Positions 41,851 through 52,713 of a DNA stretch of 64,000 nucleotides are shown here, one piece after another; positions within the stretch are counted from its first letter, which is position 1; each line of letters opens with the position of its first letter. The DNA comes from Azolla caroliniana (lineage: Eukaryota > Polypodiophyta). A program made the position numbers and the translations under genes. The stretch is from positions 18,538,001 to 18,602,000 of the forward strand of contig JBHGNT010000008.1 in the NCBI GenBank assembly GCA_043228905.1, read 5' to 3'. The notes under the pieces were generated by a model. That model was not told where the DNA came from. It was given only the letters and a program-made list of their open reading frames with translations, and ran no database searches.

Positions 41851-43525
41851 TTGAAGTCGTCGATAAAGTTTGCAAAGTAATGACTTCCACCGAGACTCAC
41901 GTTCTGTGCCGGACCCACACATCCGAATGGATCAAATCTAGCGGATTTTGACTACGATTACGCTCATTGGGGAATGGAAGTTGGTGTTGTTTTCCCATTT
42001 GGCAAGCTTCACAGACTTGGCCATTCTGGCCTCGAACTTTCAGCAAGCCGAACACAATGTTCTTTGTCCACATTTCACGAACCCACGGGAAGTTAATATG
42101 GCCGAACTGCTTATGCCACAGGTTGATGTCCAACTCGACCTTCTACCCTTTCACAAACATAGTGGTGCCCACATTGTTGGTTTCGAGGATAAACATCCTC
42201 CCTTCACGGCGCCCTTGTGCGATTACTTTGCCTTCCTCTTCTATGAAGCACCCTAGATGTGTGAATCGAACCTGCATCCCTTGGTCAAGGATCAGTCTGA
42301 CCAACACTAGGTTTTTCATTATTGTCGGGACGTGTAGCACATTCAAAAGTTTCCCTTTCTGTCCGACATGGCTGAGGGGAACTTCACCGACATGTTCGAT
42401 GGTATGCGGGGTGTCATCTCCCGTTTCGACTACCCCTTGCTTTTTCGACTTCTCCAAGTATGAGAACCATTCCTCGTGACTTGTCATATGATTTGACGCT
42501 TCAGAATCAACATACCACACGTCGCTCGATTTCGAGGTGTTCAGGGCCATTGAATTGGCCTTGTGCTTCATTACGAAGGCAGGGCGCGATCCATTTCCAG
42601 CTTGTTCGGAGTCCTCAGCGTAGTGTGACTTTTGACGCCTTCCTGCGTCTCTCCTATTTGGTCTGGCTTTGTCTGAATCGGCTTGTTTCTTCCAGCACTC
42701 GCTATCCCTGTGGCCTTTCTTCCCACACTACCAGCATTCTGTTGCGGCCTTATCTTGCTGGATTCTGGTGCCGCCATGACTCCCCTTGCTTCCTGAGAGT
42801 TCGGAATTGTTCTCGACATTTCGATTATGTCGTCCATTCAGCTCTTTTCGGCCTCCTCCATTATGCGTTGATCCGCCTCATCCACCACGACCACGGGGCC
42901 TATCTCCCTCCGTGAACAACATCTTTCCATCAGCGTGCGTACTCGTCGATGCACCCGCGTGATTTTCCTCCACGAGCAACATTGACTGAAGCTCAAAGAA
43001 CGTAGGCGTATTCTCCCTCGTACAGACCGCCGTAAGGAACGCTCCGAACTTTGACGCTAACCCACCAAGACAAACCTGCACCATGTCATCTTCCTCGACG
43101 TTCACGTTGACGGAGGCGAGAGAGTCTCATATTTCTTTGATCTTGGAGGTGTAATCCGCCACCGACATATCTTGTTGTCAAACATTGCTCAACTCCTACT
43201 TGAGTTGAAGCTTCCTGGCTGTGGTGCTAACGGCAAAAGTCTTTTTGATATTCGCCCATGCGTCCTTTGGTGTCTTGGCATCCCGAATATGGCTCAATAG
43301 CTAGTCGCTCGCACAGGACGCAAAGCAGTAGAGAACTCTACTTGCCGCCTGTTCCCAAGACGAAAAATCCATGTGTGTCGATTCGGGTGTTGTATCATTA
43401 TCTCCTTCAACATAACTCCAATAGCCATGACCAAGCAGGTACTAGTGCATCTTGTACGACCAAGATGCGTAGTTGCTCATGTTGAGCTTCTTAGTCGGTA
43501 GCGAGCTTCCCATTCCTCTGTCCAT
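41851..43525 (-). pseudogene. Copia C3: gag, protease, integrase start
   Basis: Opens at the ATG complementary to 43523-43525 (MDRGMGSSLPTKKLNMSNYA). The gag has several in-frame stops, an RG-rich stretch and a decayed knuckle. The protease WYVDSEASNHMTSHEEW (43rd-kb side, 42571-42143) has the catalytic motif DSGA changed to DSEA. The GAG-pre-integrase block (42133-41897) reads LWHKQFGHINFPWVRE with CEACQMGKQHQLPFP. The integrase start is SLGGSHYFANFIDD, then gypsy sequence replaces it at about 41850. All share one frame, with stops but no frameshift noticed. Confidence 0.85.
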
Positions 43526-43621
43526 GTTGTTGTCTTACCTTTCCCGAAAGCCAAGAATACCAACTCAACTATGTCTCTGTCACAAGCTTTTCTGTCGGCT
43601 ACAAAGGACTTCAACCCTTGC

Positions 43622-43633
43622 GCTCTAATACCA
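43622..43633 (-). other. C3 primer-binding site, one change
   Basis: The minus strand reads TGGTATTAGAGC, the initiator tRNA-Met site with one C-to-T change. The C3 LTR that should follow is displaced to 48337 by the C4 insertion. Confidence 0.8.
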
Positions 43634-43636
43634 TGT
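43632..43636. repeat. C4 target-site duplication, left copy
   Basis: CATGT directly before the C4 5' LTR, identical to 48335-48339. Confidence 0.9.
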
Positions 43637-43944
43637 TGTTGAGAATCAAACTCAACTTCCCATAGATAGGTTTCACACTAGCTCATGGACATATCAGGCT
43701 AGTTTTGTAAATAGTAGAAAGGGCCTTTGCCCTAGTTCAGTTGGTATTTAAACCAACCCCTTTCAGCTTAGTTGTTGTTGGATGTCTTATGCTTTCAGAT
43801 GTAATTTTGGTCAATATACAATTTTTCTATCTCTTTCTTAAGAGCTCTCGCTCTCTCACTCTCTCTCACTCTGTCTTGAGACACACACACACACACTCAT
43901 CTTCCGCTGCATTGCAACCACTCTTGCCTCCTCATTTCTTTACA
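43637..43944 (+). repeat. C4 5' LTR
   Basis: 308 bp. It contains a self-complementary GTTGGTATTTAAACCAAC (about 43739-43756), a CT-rich stretch and an (AC)n run. It matches 48030-48334. Confidence 0.94.
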
Positions 43945-43958
43945 TATTATCAGAGCGA
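43945..43958 (+). other. C4 primer-binding site
   Basis: TATTATCAGAGCGA directly after the LTR end, a slightly altered copia initiator tRNA-Met site (the usual form begins TGGTATCAGAGC). Confidence 0.8.
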
Positions 43959-44046
43959 GTGGTTGCCTGATCAAGCATTTTCGACTGTGTTGTGCTGCAT
44001 GCGGACAATCAACAAAACTGGCCCATCGACAGAGAAGAAATCACCG

Positions 44047-44940
44047 ATGAATACTCAAATGGGAAGTGCCCTTCCTACCGAGACGATCAACAGAACAAAC
44101 TTTGCATCTTGGGAATACAAGATGCATCAATATCTTGTCGGACAAGGCTACTGGAGCTACATCGAAGGAGCTCACGAATCACACCCCAACCCAACACACG
44201 CCGACTATCCCGTTTGGGAGTAGGCCGCAAGCTGTGTGTTGTATTGCCTTGCATCATGCGTTCATGATCATATGCTTGGCTACATTCGACAGGCAAAAAC
44301 GCCGAAGCAGGCGTGGGAAAACCTCAAGAAGATTTTCGCAGCCAATACGACAACACGAAAGCTCCAACTTCGACAGGAGCTGAACAATCTTCAAGAAAGG
44401 GACATGTCAATCAGCAACTACACCTTAAAGATTAATGATTTGTGTGATGCCCTTGGATCGATCAATGTTAGCATTGACGATGAAGAAATGGTGCAGATAT
44501 GCCTCGGTGGCTTAGCACCACGATTTGGCGCAATAAGATCGGTCGTTCTCACGAGAGAGAATCCTCCCTTCTTTTTTGATCTCCAATCGTTATTGTTGGT
44601 CAACGAGAACCACGTGCGTCAAAGGAACAAATCACACGAAGGATAGATGCTATATTCAAACTTCGATGGAGGAAGAGGAAACGGTCACGGCAGGAGAGGC
44701 CAATATGGCCAAGGTCGACACAATCAACATCGTAACTCCCACCAATGGCAAGCGGACAGAAACGGCCCCAGATAGTTCGGTCATCACGCCAGACCAAGAA
44801 ACCATGGGAACCCAGTTGAGTGCGAGTACTGCGGAAAACCTGGCCACTACAAAGAGGAGTGTCGGAAGAAGAAGCGTGAGCAAGGCCAACAACTAACAAA
44901 TTACATCAAGAACTCCGACTATGGCAACCGCTGCGGAATG
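44047..44940 (+). pseudogene. C4 gag with amber stops
   Basis: ATG 44047 (MNTQMGSALPTETINRTNFA) opens a copia gag: SWEYKMHQYLVGQGYWSYIE, KLQLRQELNNLQERDMS and MVQICLGGLAPRFGAIRS. A glycine/arginine-rich region follows, then an intact knuckle C-EY-C-GKPG-H-YKEE-C (about 44830-44870). In-frame TAGs are at 44221-44223, 44644-44646 and 44773-44775; each can be a CAG-to-TAG change. There is no frameshift in this part. Confidence 0.88.
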
Positions 44941-45861
44941 TTCATAATGAAGCACGAAGCGCACTCCATGTGCACACTTGTGTCAACTACAGCTTCCACT
45001 CTGAACAACGTATGGTTTGTCAGTTCAGGAGCATCAAATCGCATGACATCCCATGAAGATTGGTTTCGGGAACTTCGGAAGCCCGAATGTCCCGGATATG
45101 TCGAAACAGGAGATGACACGACTCACCCCATACAGCATATCGGGAACGTCCCATTCAGAAACGACGACAAACAGACCTACCTCAAGAATGTGGTGCATGT
45201 CCCCACCATCACGAAAAACCTGGTCTCAGTCGGCTAGATTGTCGAACAAGGAATGCAAGTACGCTTCAATAATGACAGATGCTTCATCGAAAAAGGCGAT
45301 CAAGTTGTCGCTCATGGCCGACGAGAAGGCCGTATGTTCATCCTCGAATCGAGCGAGGTAAAGTCGGCCATGTACACAAAGGGCCAGAAAGTCGAAACCG
45401 ACTTAAAACTGTGGCACAAGAGAATCGGTCACATTAATCTCCAGAAGCTACAAAATGTGCAATCGAAAGGAGTCGTAATCGGACTCCCGAACATTCCGGC
45501 AAAGGAGATTACAGGCGTATACGAAGCATGTCAGTTCGGAAAGAAACACCGTCACCCATTCCCTAATGAGTGGAATGTGAGCAAAGGGATCCTGGATGTC
45601 GTACATTCAGATGCGTGGGGACCACCCCAGACAACAACATTCGGTGGATGCCGATACTATGTCACGTTCATCGACGACTTCTCCAGGAACACCTGGATAT
45701 ATCCGATGAAGCCGAAGACTGAAGTGTTCAGGCACTTCCAGACATTCAAGGCCGAAGTCGATAAAACTATGGGTCGGCATATACGTTGTCTTCGATCAGA
45801 TGGAGGCAAAGAATATTTTTCGGATGAATTTTCAGCATATCTCCGAAAAGAAGGAATCTGA
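44941..45861 (+). pseudogene. C4 protease, GAG-pre-integrase, integrase core
   Basis: Same frame as gag. The protease region reads WFVSSGASNRMTSHEDWF, with the catalytic Asp of DSGA replaced by serine. TAG 45235-45237 interrupts SVG-IVEQGMQVRF. GAG-pre-integrase reads LKLWHKRIGHINLQKLQ with CQFGKKHRHPFP. Integrase core: VTFIDDFSRNTWIYP and CLRSDGGKEYFSDEF, ending at TGA 45859-45861 (CGA-to-TGA). Confidence 0.88.
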
Positions 45862-47828
45862 CGAGAGGTCTCGTGTCGACACACGCCTCAGCAAAACGGC
45901 GTAGCAGAGTGTAAAAATCGCCATGATGAATGAGAAGAACCTGCCGAAATCATATTGGGCAGAAGCGGCAAATACGGCCGTATATCTCATGAACATATGT
46001 ACAACCTCGGGAGTACACGATATAACTCCGCATGAGAAATTCTTCGAAAAGAGGTCACATTTCCGCATTTTCGATTCTATCGCCTATGTACATATTCCCG
46101 ACGATATGCGGCAAAAGCTTGACCCAAAGTCTGAGAAATGTATCCTGGTAGGATACTCACGCGAACAGAAGGGGTACAAATGCTATAACCCATCTACCCA
46201 TAAGGTTCGAATAAGTTGAGACGTAGTCTTCGACGAATATGTATCCTAGTACGCACAAGTGGATACTTCGACTCCAACCCTGCTCGACGCAGATGACAAT
46301 GAAACAGAAATAGAAGCCGAGGATCGGCTCACACAGATGTTAGAAGACAACCCAATTACGACACGGCTGAGTGGGCCATCATAGCCGCTGAGCGATGAAA
46401 GCACATCTCGGCATAGTCCGAAGCTGGAGAAAGGGAAGGCGAAAATGCGGGAATATGAAGATTAGTTCGAATTTGAATAGACCCACTCCATTGATAGTAA
46501 GTTTGAAGGCCATGACACCGGGATAGACAGCATGAAGAAAGCTTTAGAATCTGCGAACTAAAAGCTATGTTGGTCCACCCGAGAGGAGAAGAACCTCGTA
46601 AACCGCTATGACTACGACGAGTACATGGCGTATCACTACGCTTTTATGATGAAAGTAGTATCAGTACGGGAACCGGAAATGCTTTCTGAAGCCGCAAAGG
46701 ATCCGCGGTGGGTCGACGGAATGAATGAGGAGATGGAAGCTTTATGCAAAAAAGTGATTGGTTGTAGATGGATATACAAAGTAAAATACAATGCCGACGG
46801 ATCCGTAAATCACTTCAAAGCACGGCTCGTTGCGAAAGGCTACGCGCAAACGCATGGCATAGAATTCGAAGAAACCTTTGCCCCCGGTGGCAAAGATGAC
46901 AACTGTACGGAAAGTAATTGCACTCGCTGCAGCGAAGGGATGGCACCTCCACTAGATGGACATGAAAAATGCTTTCCTCCATGGAGAGTTAGAAGAAGAG
47001 GTGTACATGATACAACCACCCGGATTCGAATCGCGTAAGCATCCGCACGCCGTATGCAAACTCAAGAAGCCACTCTACCGCCTCAAACAAGCACCACATG
47101 CTTGGCACTCGAAGATCACGCAGTATCTTCACCAAGTCGGACTTCGGATGTCAAAATCTGACACCTCTCTTTACATCCGAAACGAGTCAGATAGCTTGAT
47201 CATCATCATCCTGTACGTGGAAGATTTGGTCATTGGAGGGAAGGATCTCGCCGAGATTAACAAAGTCAAATCACCTCTTTCTGGCAGATTCAAAGTGAAA
47301 GACTTACACGAGCTCCATTACTTCCTAGGTATTGAAGTAATTTAGACACCAGTTGGAATAATGATCTCTCAACGACACCGCATTCTCAACTTACTCTACA
47401 AGTTCGGAATGACCAAGTGCAAGCTTGTGTTTACCCCTCTTGATCGTAATCTCAAGATCGATGCCAATTCCGGAACTGTTGAGAGTGAGCCGACTCAGTA
47501 TCGACAACTGATCGATAGTTTGATCTATCTGACCATTACGCGACCCGACCTCAGTTATTCGATCGGCCTACTTAGCCAGTTTATGCAAAATCCACAAAAT
47601 CTTCATCTAGACTACACTAAGAGGATACTTCAGTATGTCAATACGACAATGGACTATGGCGTTATGTATAAGACCAATGCGATCATTCGACTCGAAGGGT
47701 ACACAGATGCGGACTTGGCAGGATATAAAGCGGACAGACAATCCACGAGCGCATATAGGCCGGAGAGATCGACCTACAACACATCAGTACACACCTCGAG
47801 GTTGCTAATATTTTCACGAAAGCTCTAG
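45862..47828 (+). pseudogene. C4 integrase end, RT (YVED) and truncated RNase H
   Basis: A small deletion near 45915 changes frame. The reading resumes as MNEKNLPKSYWAEAANTAVY and EKCILVGYSREQKGYKCYN, then a stop-rich acidic linker. RT starts VIGCRWIYKVKYNADGSVN. An extra C near 46885 shifts frame before [19 protein letters not shown]-like sequence. The catalytic motif is YVED instead of YVDD. TAG 47343-47345 follows EVI. RNase H begins EGYTDADLAGYKADRQSTSA and is then deleted to its last part at about 47755. The end of the domain (ANIFTKAL) is read in another frame. Confidence 0.86.
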
Positions 47829-48017
47829 GAAATTTGCATCGGACCTTGGTCTCACGACGTCTACTTTGCCGAGCGTGAGGGGGAGTACACAACATACACA
47901 GCACGGCTAGACTACGCAACACGCAATAAGAAGCATAAAGTAATAAAGCCGGAATCTGATTCCTTAAATCGAAGTACTCCGAAGACCAAAACAACTTTTC
48001 GACAGATGGAAGTTGTG

Positions 48018-48029
48018 TTCAAAGGGGCA
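48018..48029 (+). other. C4 polypurine tract
   Basis: TTCAAAGGGGCA directly before the 3' LTR, the normal plus-strand priming position. Confidence 0.8.
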
Positions 48030-48334
48030 TGTTGAGAATCGAACTCAACTTCCCATAGATAGGTTTCACACTAGCTCATGGACATACCAGGCTAGTTTTG
48101 TAAATAGTAGAAAGGGCACTTGCCCTAGCTCAGTTGGTATTTAAACCAACCCCTTGTAACTTAGTTGTTATTGGATGTCTTATTCTTTGATGTAATTTTG
48201 GTCAATATACAGTTTTTCTATCTCTATCTTAAGAGCTCTCTCTCTCTCATTCTCTCTCACTCTATCTTGAGACACACACACACACAGAGTCATCTTCCGC
48301 TACATTACAACCACTCTTGCCTCATTTCTTTACA
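48030..48334 (+). repeat. C4 3' LTR
   Basis: 305 bp, TGTTGAGAATC...CTTTACA, followed by the CATGT duplication at 48335-48339. Confidence 0.94.
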
Positions 48335-48336
48335 CA

Positions 48337-48750
48337 TGTAAAAGAATACGTGTGCGGTAGCGTATGCAAAACACAGAGTACACAGTTCGGAAAATGACAG
48401 TTTGGTAAAAAACACAGAAAAGACAGAGATGGAGAGGGAGAGGGAGAGATAGAGATAGAGACAGAGACAGAGAAAGTAGACAACTCAGTTCTATTTCAAA
48501 ACAATGACACTCTGTACATACTTTGTGTTCAGTGAGCACCTTTTATACAAGCCCTGACTATCGAGTTGACACAAGTACTGACAGTACTTGACTTCTCATA
48601 AATGGGCCTACTACACTAACTCCAAAAATTATTCCTTATGAGGAATACCATACTAACGGCCTTTCGGTTTACGCACTGATACGGCCACGTTATGCGTACT
48701 GTTTTACGCACCCAGTTTACGCACTAGGTTACGGACCGTGTTACGCACCC
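48337..48750 (-). repeat. C3 5' LTR (outer boundary approximate)
   Basis: It follows the C4 insertion and resembles the C1 LTR at its inner edge (TGTAAAAGAATACG versus TGTGAAAGCGTATG). It has a GA-rich run (48421-48480) and a minus-strand TATA box (CTTTTATAC on plus, about 48540). Several TTACGCACY words occur between 48665 and 48750. No second LTR defines the outer end. Confidence 0.65.
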
Positions 48751-48889
48751 AATGTTGATTTTGTCACTCAATAGTTTTACTATAGAAAATTGATGTATAT
48801 TCCAGATTTCTCTGGAACATTCTAGAAACTTTAGGAGTACTCCTAAGAACACTATCAAAGGAGGCACAAGGTATTATTTCGAACTAAAT

Positions 48890-50620
48890 CAGTTCAACGC
48901 CAGTCTTAAGCCTCCTAGCTCCGTCACTCCCTAGTCCAAGACCCCGTGGTCCCGCCTTTCGCCACGCACACGCGTAGCAACGCGACACCGTAGGAAGAAT
49001 CGGTACGCTTTCTTCCGAATCCGGTTGGTCTCTTCGTTCGTCCACACCGCATCCCGTGTCATTGTCTTCAGGAACCCGCCGATTTGGAGCCACTCCCCAT
49101 CGTACTTGCTCTCGTCGAATTCGTTAAGCGCCGGAGTGCTCCCCTTCCTTGTTGTTATGTAAGCCGTCTCGAAGAATTCCATGCCGACTTCCTCGTCCTC
49201 CGAAACCATGTTGTCCTCGTCATCGAACCTCGCTCTCAAAAGCATGTCGGCCATGGCATTGTCTTTTCTGGAAATGTGTTGTATTCACCTGAGCATTGCT
49301 AGGTTCGGTGTCGCGCATCCGGAAACCATGCCAAGAATCGGCAGACAGTCTGTCTCGATTATCACCTCTGTCTCGATCAGGTAGTCTTTATTGGCCTTGA
49401 CCGCCGAAAGGATACCCAGAGTTCGCATTTAACCTGGGCGTATCTTCGTTGTCGCTCATTGAGAACTTTTGCGCCGAACTGGATGGGGAACCTCGTGCCA
49501 TCGTTATCCTCTTGGTTAATCACCCATCTGATCCCGGTCGGACTCATGTCTACGGTCACGTAAATCGGAGTGTCTTCGCCGTGGACAACCTTTCGGAGCG
49601 CCGATGCCATGGTGAGCGCCTCCTTCAGTCTCCGAACCAACTCCGTGTGCTCGTCTCTCCACTCAAATTTACGCCCTTTCTTCAACAACCCGTAAAGTGG
49701 TTCCGCGACATGCACGTAGTGCGGAATCCAAATGTGATAGAACGCACATGCTCCTAGGATCCTTCAGACTTCCGTGACCGACCCGCAATCATCCTTCATC
49801 GCGGAGATGGCTTCTACCTTCGCCGGGGATCGCTTTCGGCCGTAAGGCCCACACAGGTGTCCGACTACCAGGATCTCCGGTTGTTTGAAGGCTGATTTTT
49901 TTCCAGAGAAGGTGAGCCGTGCGCTCTCGAGTCTATTTAGCACCTTCTCGCAGTCGCGGATGTGATCCGTCACAAACTTTCGACAACCGTCGGGCTCGAC
50001 CGACTTGTCCTTGTCCTTCACCGGACATCCTTTGATCGGGATGTCGTCCAGAAACGGCATGGTGATGTCCGGGATACAATCCCTCAGCACTTTGTTCATT
50101 GCGTTCACCATGTGGGCTACCGAGTTCGTCCCTCCTTGCGGGAGGGTACACATCCGCACTAGGCCGAGAGGAGTTCGCATTGTCGTAATGTCCCTGCTCT
50201 CCACGGCTAGTTCGAACTGATCGTACCCCGAGTATAGATCACAGACTGGGTAAATCGACCTTCCGACGAAGGCCTCCGCGAACTCGTCTATGGTCGGTCT
50301 GATTCTTGCGTTCCAAATGGTCACCTTGTTGACCGGTTGCAGGTCTTGAATAAAGCGCAACGTGTCATTCTTCTTTAGCACGGTAAACCACCGATTCGAG
50401 TATGGGGCACTCGACGGTTTGAGGATGCCCATCTCCACCTTCTACTTCAGCAACTCCATCAGCTTCGGGATGTGAGCTTTGGGTACCGGAATTGGTTTGA
50501 GATTCCACGGCACATGCGGTACCGTGAAGATCATCATTGGTTCCACAACCATCGGGTCTACACACCCGATCTCCTCCGGTGAAATGCGAAAGCCTTCCCG
50601 TGTCTCCCAAGCATTCTCTG
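48890..50620 (-). pseudogene. Gypsy G2 RT, RNase H and integrase linker
   Basis: From 50438 downward the RT reads PYSNRWFTVLKKNDTLRFIQ, IYPVCDLYSGYDQFELAVES and RTPLGLVRMCTLPQG, with the catalytic region MPFLDDIPIKGCPVKD. The RNase H-like part (49715-49377) shows PIYVTVDMSPTGIRWVINQ and FGAKVLNERQRRYAQVK. The linker (49254-48931) shows ALNEFDESKYDGEWLQIGGF and RIRKKAYRFFLR. Integrase is missing, because the element is cut near 48890 by DNA adjoining the C3 LTR. The FLDDxPxKG signature marks a gypsy branch distinct from G1. Several frame changes occur. Confidence 0.87.
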
Positions 50621-51968
50621 AAACCGATCCTCTTCCGCCGGCATTAGAAATCCACCCCCACCGATCTTGAGCTCCTGTAGTGTTATGTCGGTGAACGTGT
50701 GTCCTATGCTGGCCGGATCTCGTAAACTTGGGTCTGACACTGTAACTTGCTGCCCTCCGGCAAGGGTGCCGCGATTGGCGTCACCTTCCAGTCCACAGTC
50801 TTGTACTTCGTATCCACTCGGGCCGTCCAATCCGACTCGAGTCCATTACCGAAGTCGGCGATGACTTCGTACATCCTTTCCGAACATACCGGAATCGTCT
50901 GGTCCTCATTCAAGCCTTCTCCGAACACCTCCCGTAACTTCCCTAAGGTGTCATCGAAAGAGACCGCCTCCACGGCTCCGTTGATTTCCCCTCCAGGGCC
51001 GAGGACTCCGCATGCCCGAAGTCGCTCCTCCGCCCACTTCTTTTCCCGGCCAACTAAGCCGGCTATCGTACAACCTCCGCTATCGGAGAACCAAAATTTC
51101 CTTCCTATGGTACAGGTCATTTTGCCTATAGTGCATCTGTGGGGTTTTCCCAGGGTGTCCGGACTATCGCGGCCCCACGCCTTGATAGCCCTCTCTAAAA
51201 ATCCCCTCGGTTTAGGGTCTCGCGGTTACACTCATGGTTCGGTCGCACCGTCAGGAACTGGACTGAGTGACGCCCATCCTCGCTCTTGACTCATGCATAT
51301 GCCGAACCGTTGTCCAACACCTTTGTCTCCATGCGCGCCGCCGTGATGTACGGTTCTCTGAGTATCACCGGATGCGAGGACGTCTCCTGCACGAAGAAGT
51401 GTTGATCGATCTCGATATCGTTGATTTTCACTCGTACATTCGGGCAGGCTCCGTGTAGCTCCTCCATGGTCCACATTGTTGCCTGTATCTTCCACCCGTG
51501 CTTGGTGTTGATCGGCCACTTTCCCTTCTTGTAGAAGTCCATGGACATCAAGTTGGTCTCCGAACCGTGGTCTACCAACCCCACACCGGCTCCTGGACGT
51601 CCCTGATCCGAACAGGGGTTTCCGTAGTGGCCCTAGCCCAATGTAGCCTCGAGTAGTGGCTTTCCGCCAATTCGTCCTCCAGGGCCATGTCTTCTAGGTG
51701 CATCGTTCGCACCTCCATGGCTTCTCCGGCTCCGGATTCGTCGAAAGCCTTTTCCGCTTCACCAAGTCTACGATGGAGTCGTGGAACTCCTTCTTGGTGA
51801 TACAGAGCACTTCCCATAGCGACAACTCCACTTTGCTATCAAGGATCCATTCCTTCAGGACCTTTCGTAGGTTCGTGGTCCTTTCGATCTCTGTGCTCAA
51901 CCGTTAACCGACCTTCTTGGCCTTGTCCAGTGCGCCGGATGCACCAACATCATTCTGCTTCGGCCCGA
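50621..51968 (-). pseudogene. G2 protease and protease-RT spacer region
   Basis: The protease (51584-51291) shows GLVDHGSETNLMSMDFYKKG, with the catalytic DHG in the DxG position. The spacer continues through GREKKWAEERLRACGVLG, SERMYEVIADFGNGLESDW and, after a frameshift near 50780, SLRDPASIGHTFTDITLQEL and AEEDRFQRMLGRHGKAFAF. The upstream end (51900-51694) is a helical segment, KVLKEWILDSKVELSLWEVL and DSIVDLVKRKRL. It stops at 51968, where C5 begins. Confidence 0.82.
51862..51968. repeat. 107-bp direct repeat, left of C5
   Basis: Ends exactly at the left LTR of C5 and matches 58589-58695 over 107 bp without indels, with 10 differences. It belongs to G2 gag-pol sequence (STEIERTT on the minus strand). 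Confidence 0.9.
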
Positions 51969-52701
51969 TGAACAACACGCTCCTGATGAACAACGCTCGG
52001 CCACAACCGAGTCTAAAATCAAACACAAAAAATGGATAATGAACGCACGACAAAAAGGAGAGAAGAGTACACAAGATGTTTAACGTGGAAAACCCTGAGA
52101 GGGAAAAACCACGGGAGTTCACAGACTCCAAACTATCACTATATCACAATGATTACAATAGTGAGCTCACGGAGGCAACGACCTTGTGCTCACGATCTTT
52201 GCCACAGGCGGCGGTTACAACAGAGGCAACGACCTCTTCGTCTCTCTCTCTCTCTCTCTGTACACTGTTGCGCGCTCTCTAGTCTTGCGCCAACAAGAAT
52301 GACAACAACTCTATAACTAAAGTTTGCCCTAAGTTATATTTATACTAATATGACTTTTCGGCTATTTACAAATATAGTCCCGATGGACTCTCAGAAACAT
52401 ACTTCCGAATATGTCCCTTCATCCGGTGAGCACTCCTCACCGGGCCTTCACCATCCGGCTCTTGTCGGGTACTCCTCATCCGGTTCTCACCGGGTCTTCC
52501 GTAGCCGCGTACTCCTCATCCGGTTCTCCCCGGGTCTTCCGTAGCCAGGTACTCCTCATCCGGTTCTCCCCGGGTCTTCCGTAGCCGGGTTCTCGTCATC
52601 CGGTTCTCACCGGGTCTTCCGTAGTCGGGTACTCCTCACCCGAGTTTGCTCATCAACGATGTTCTTCTCACTTCCCATCTGCAGGGACTTGTTTCTTAAC
52701 A
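51969..52701 (-). repeat. C5 3' LTR (LTR-A)
   Basis: 733 bp, TGAACAACACG...TTCTTAACA on plus. It contains a CT run, a minus-strand TATA box (CATATTTATACTA at about 52333-52346) and tandem ~40-bp units of the type CATCCGGTTCTCACCGGG plus TCTTCCGTAGCCGGGTACTC (about 52427-52640). Confidence 0.93.
52427..52640. repeat. ~40-bp CCGG-rich tandem repeats in LTR-A
   Basis: Four to five units of about 40 bp, each with CCGGTTCTC(A/C)CCGGG and TCTTCCGTAGCCGGG. The same array is in LTR-C (58315-58545). Confidence 0.88.
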
Positions 52702-52713
52702 AACTCCCCGTTC
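52702..52713 (-). other. C5 polypurine tract
   Basis: The minus strand reads GAACGGGGAGTT directly before the 3' LTR and overlapping the polyprotein stop region. Confidence 0.75.

Larger units (their letters stand above)
43637..48334 (+). mobile_element. Ty1/copia element C4, complete ends, decayed
   Basis: 4,698 bp with 308- and 305-bp LTRs (TGTTGAGAATC...CTTTACA), an initiator tRNA-Met-type primer site, a polypurine tract and a perfect CATGT target duplication. It lies at the junction of the C3 primer site and C3 LTR. The LTRs differ at about 6-7%. The coding region has multiple stops, two clear frame changes and an internal RNase H deletion, so it cannot move on its own. Confidence 0.95.

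Noticed and set aside
43741-44046. N-terminal extension of C4 gag into the LTR
   Set aside because: The open frame begins inside the LTR and crosses the primer site; gag similarity starts at ATG 44047.
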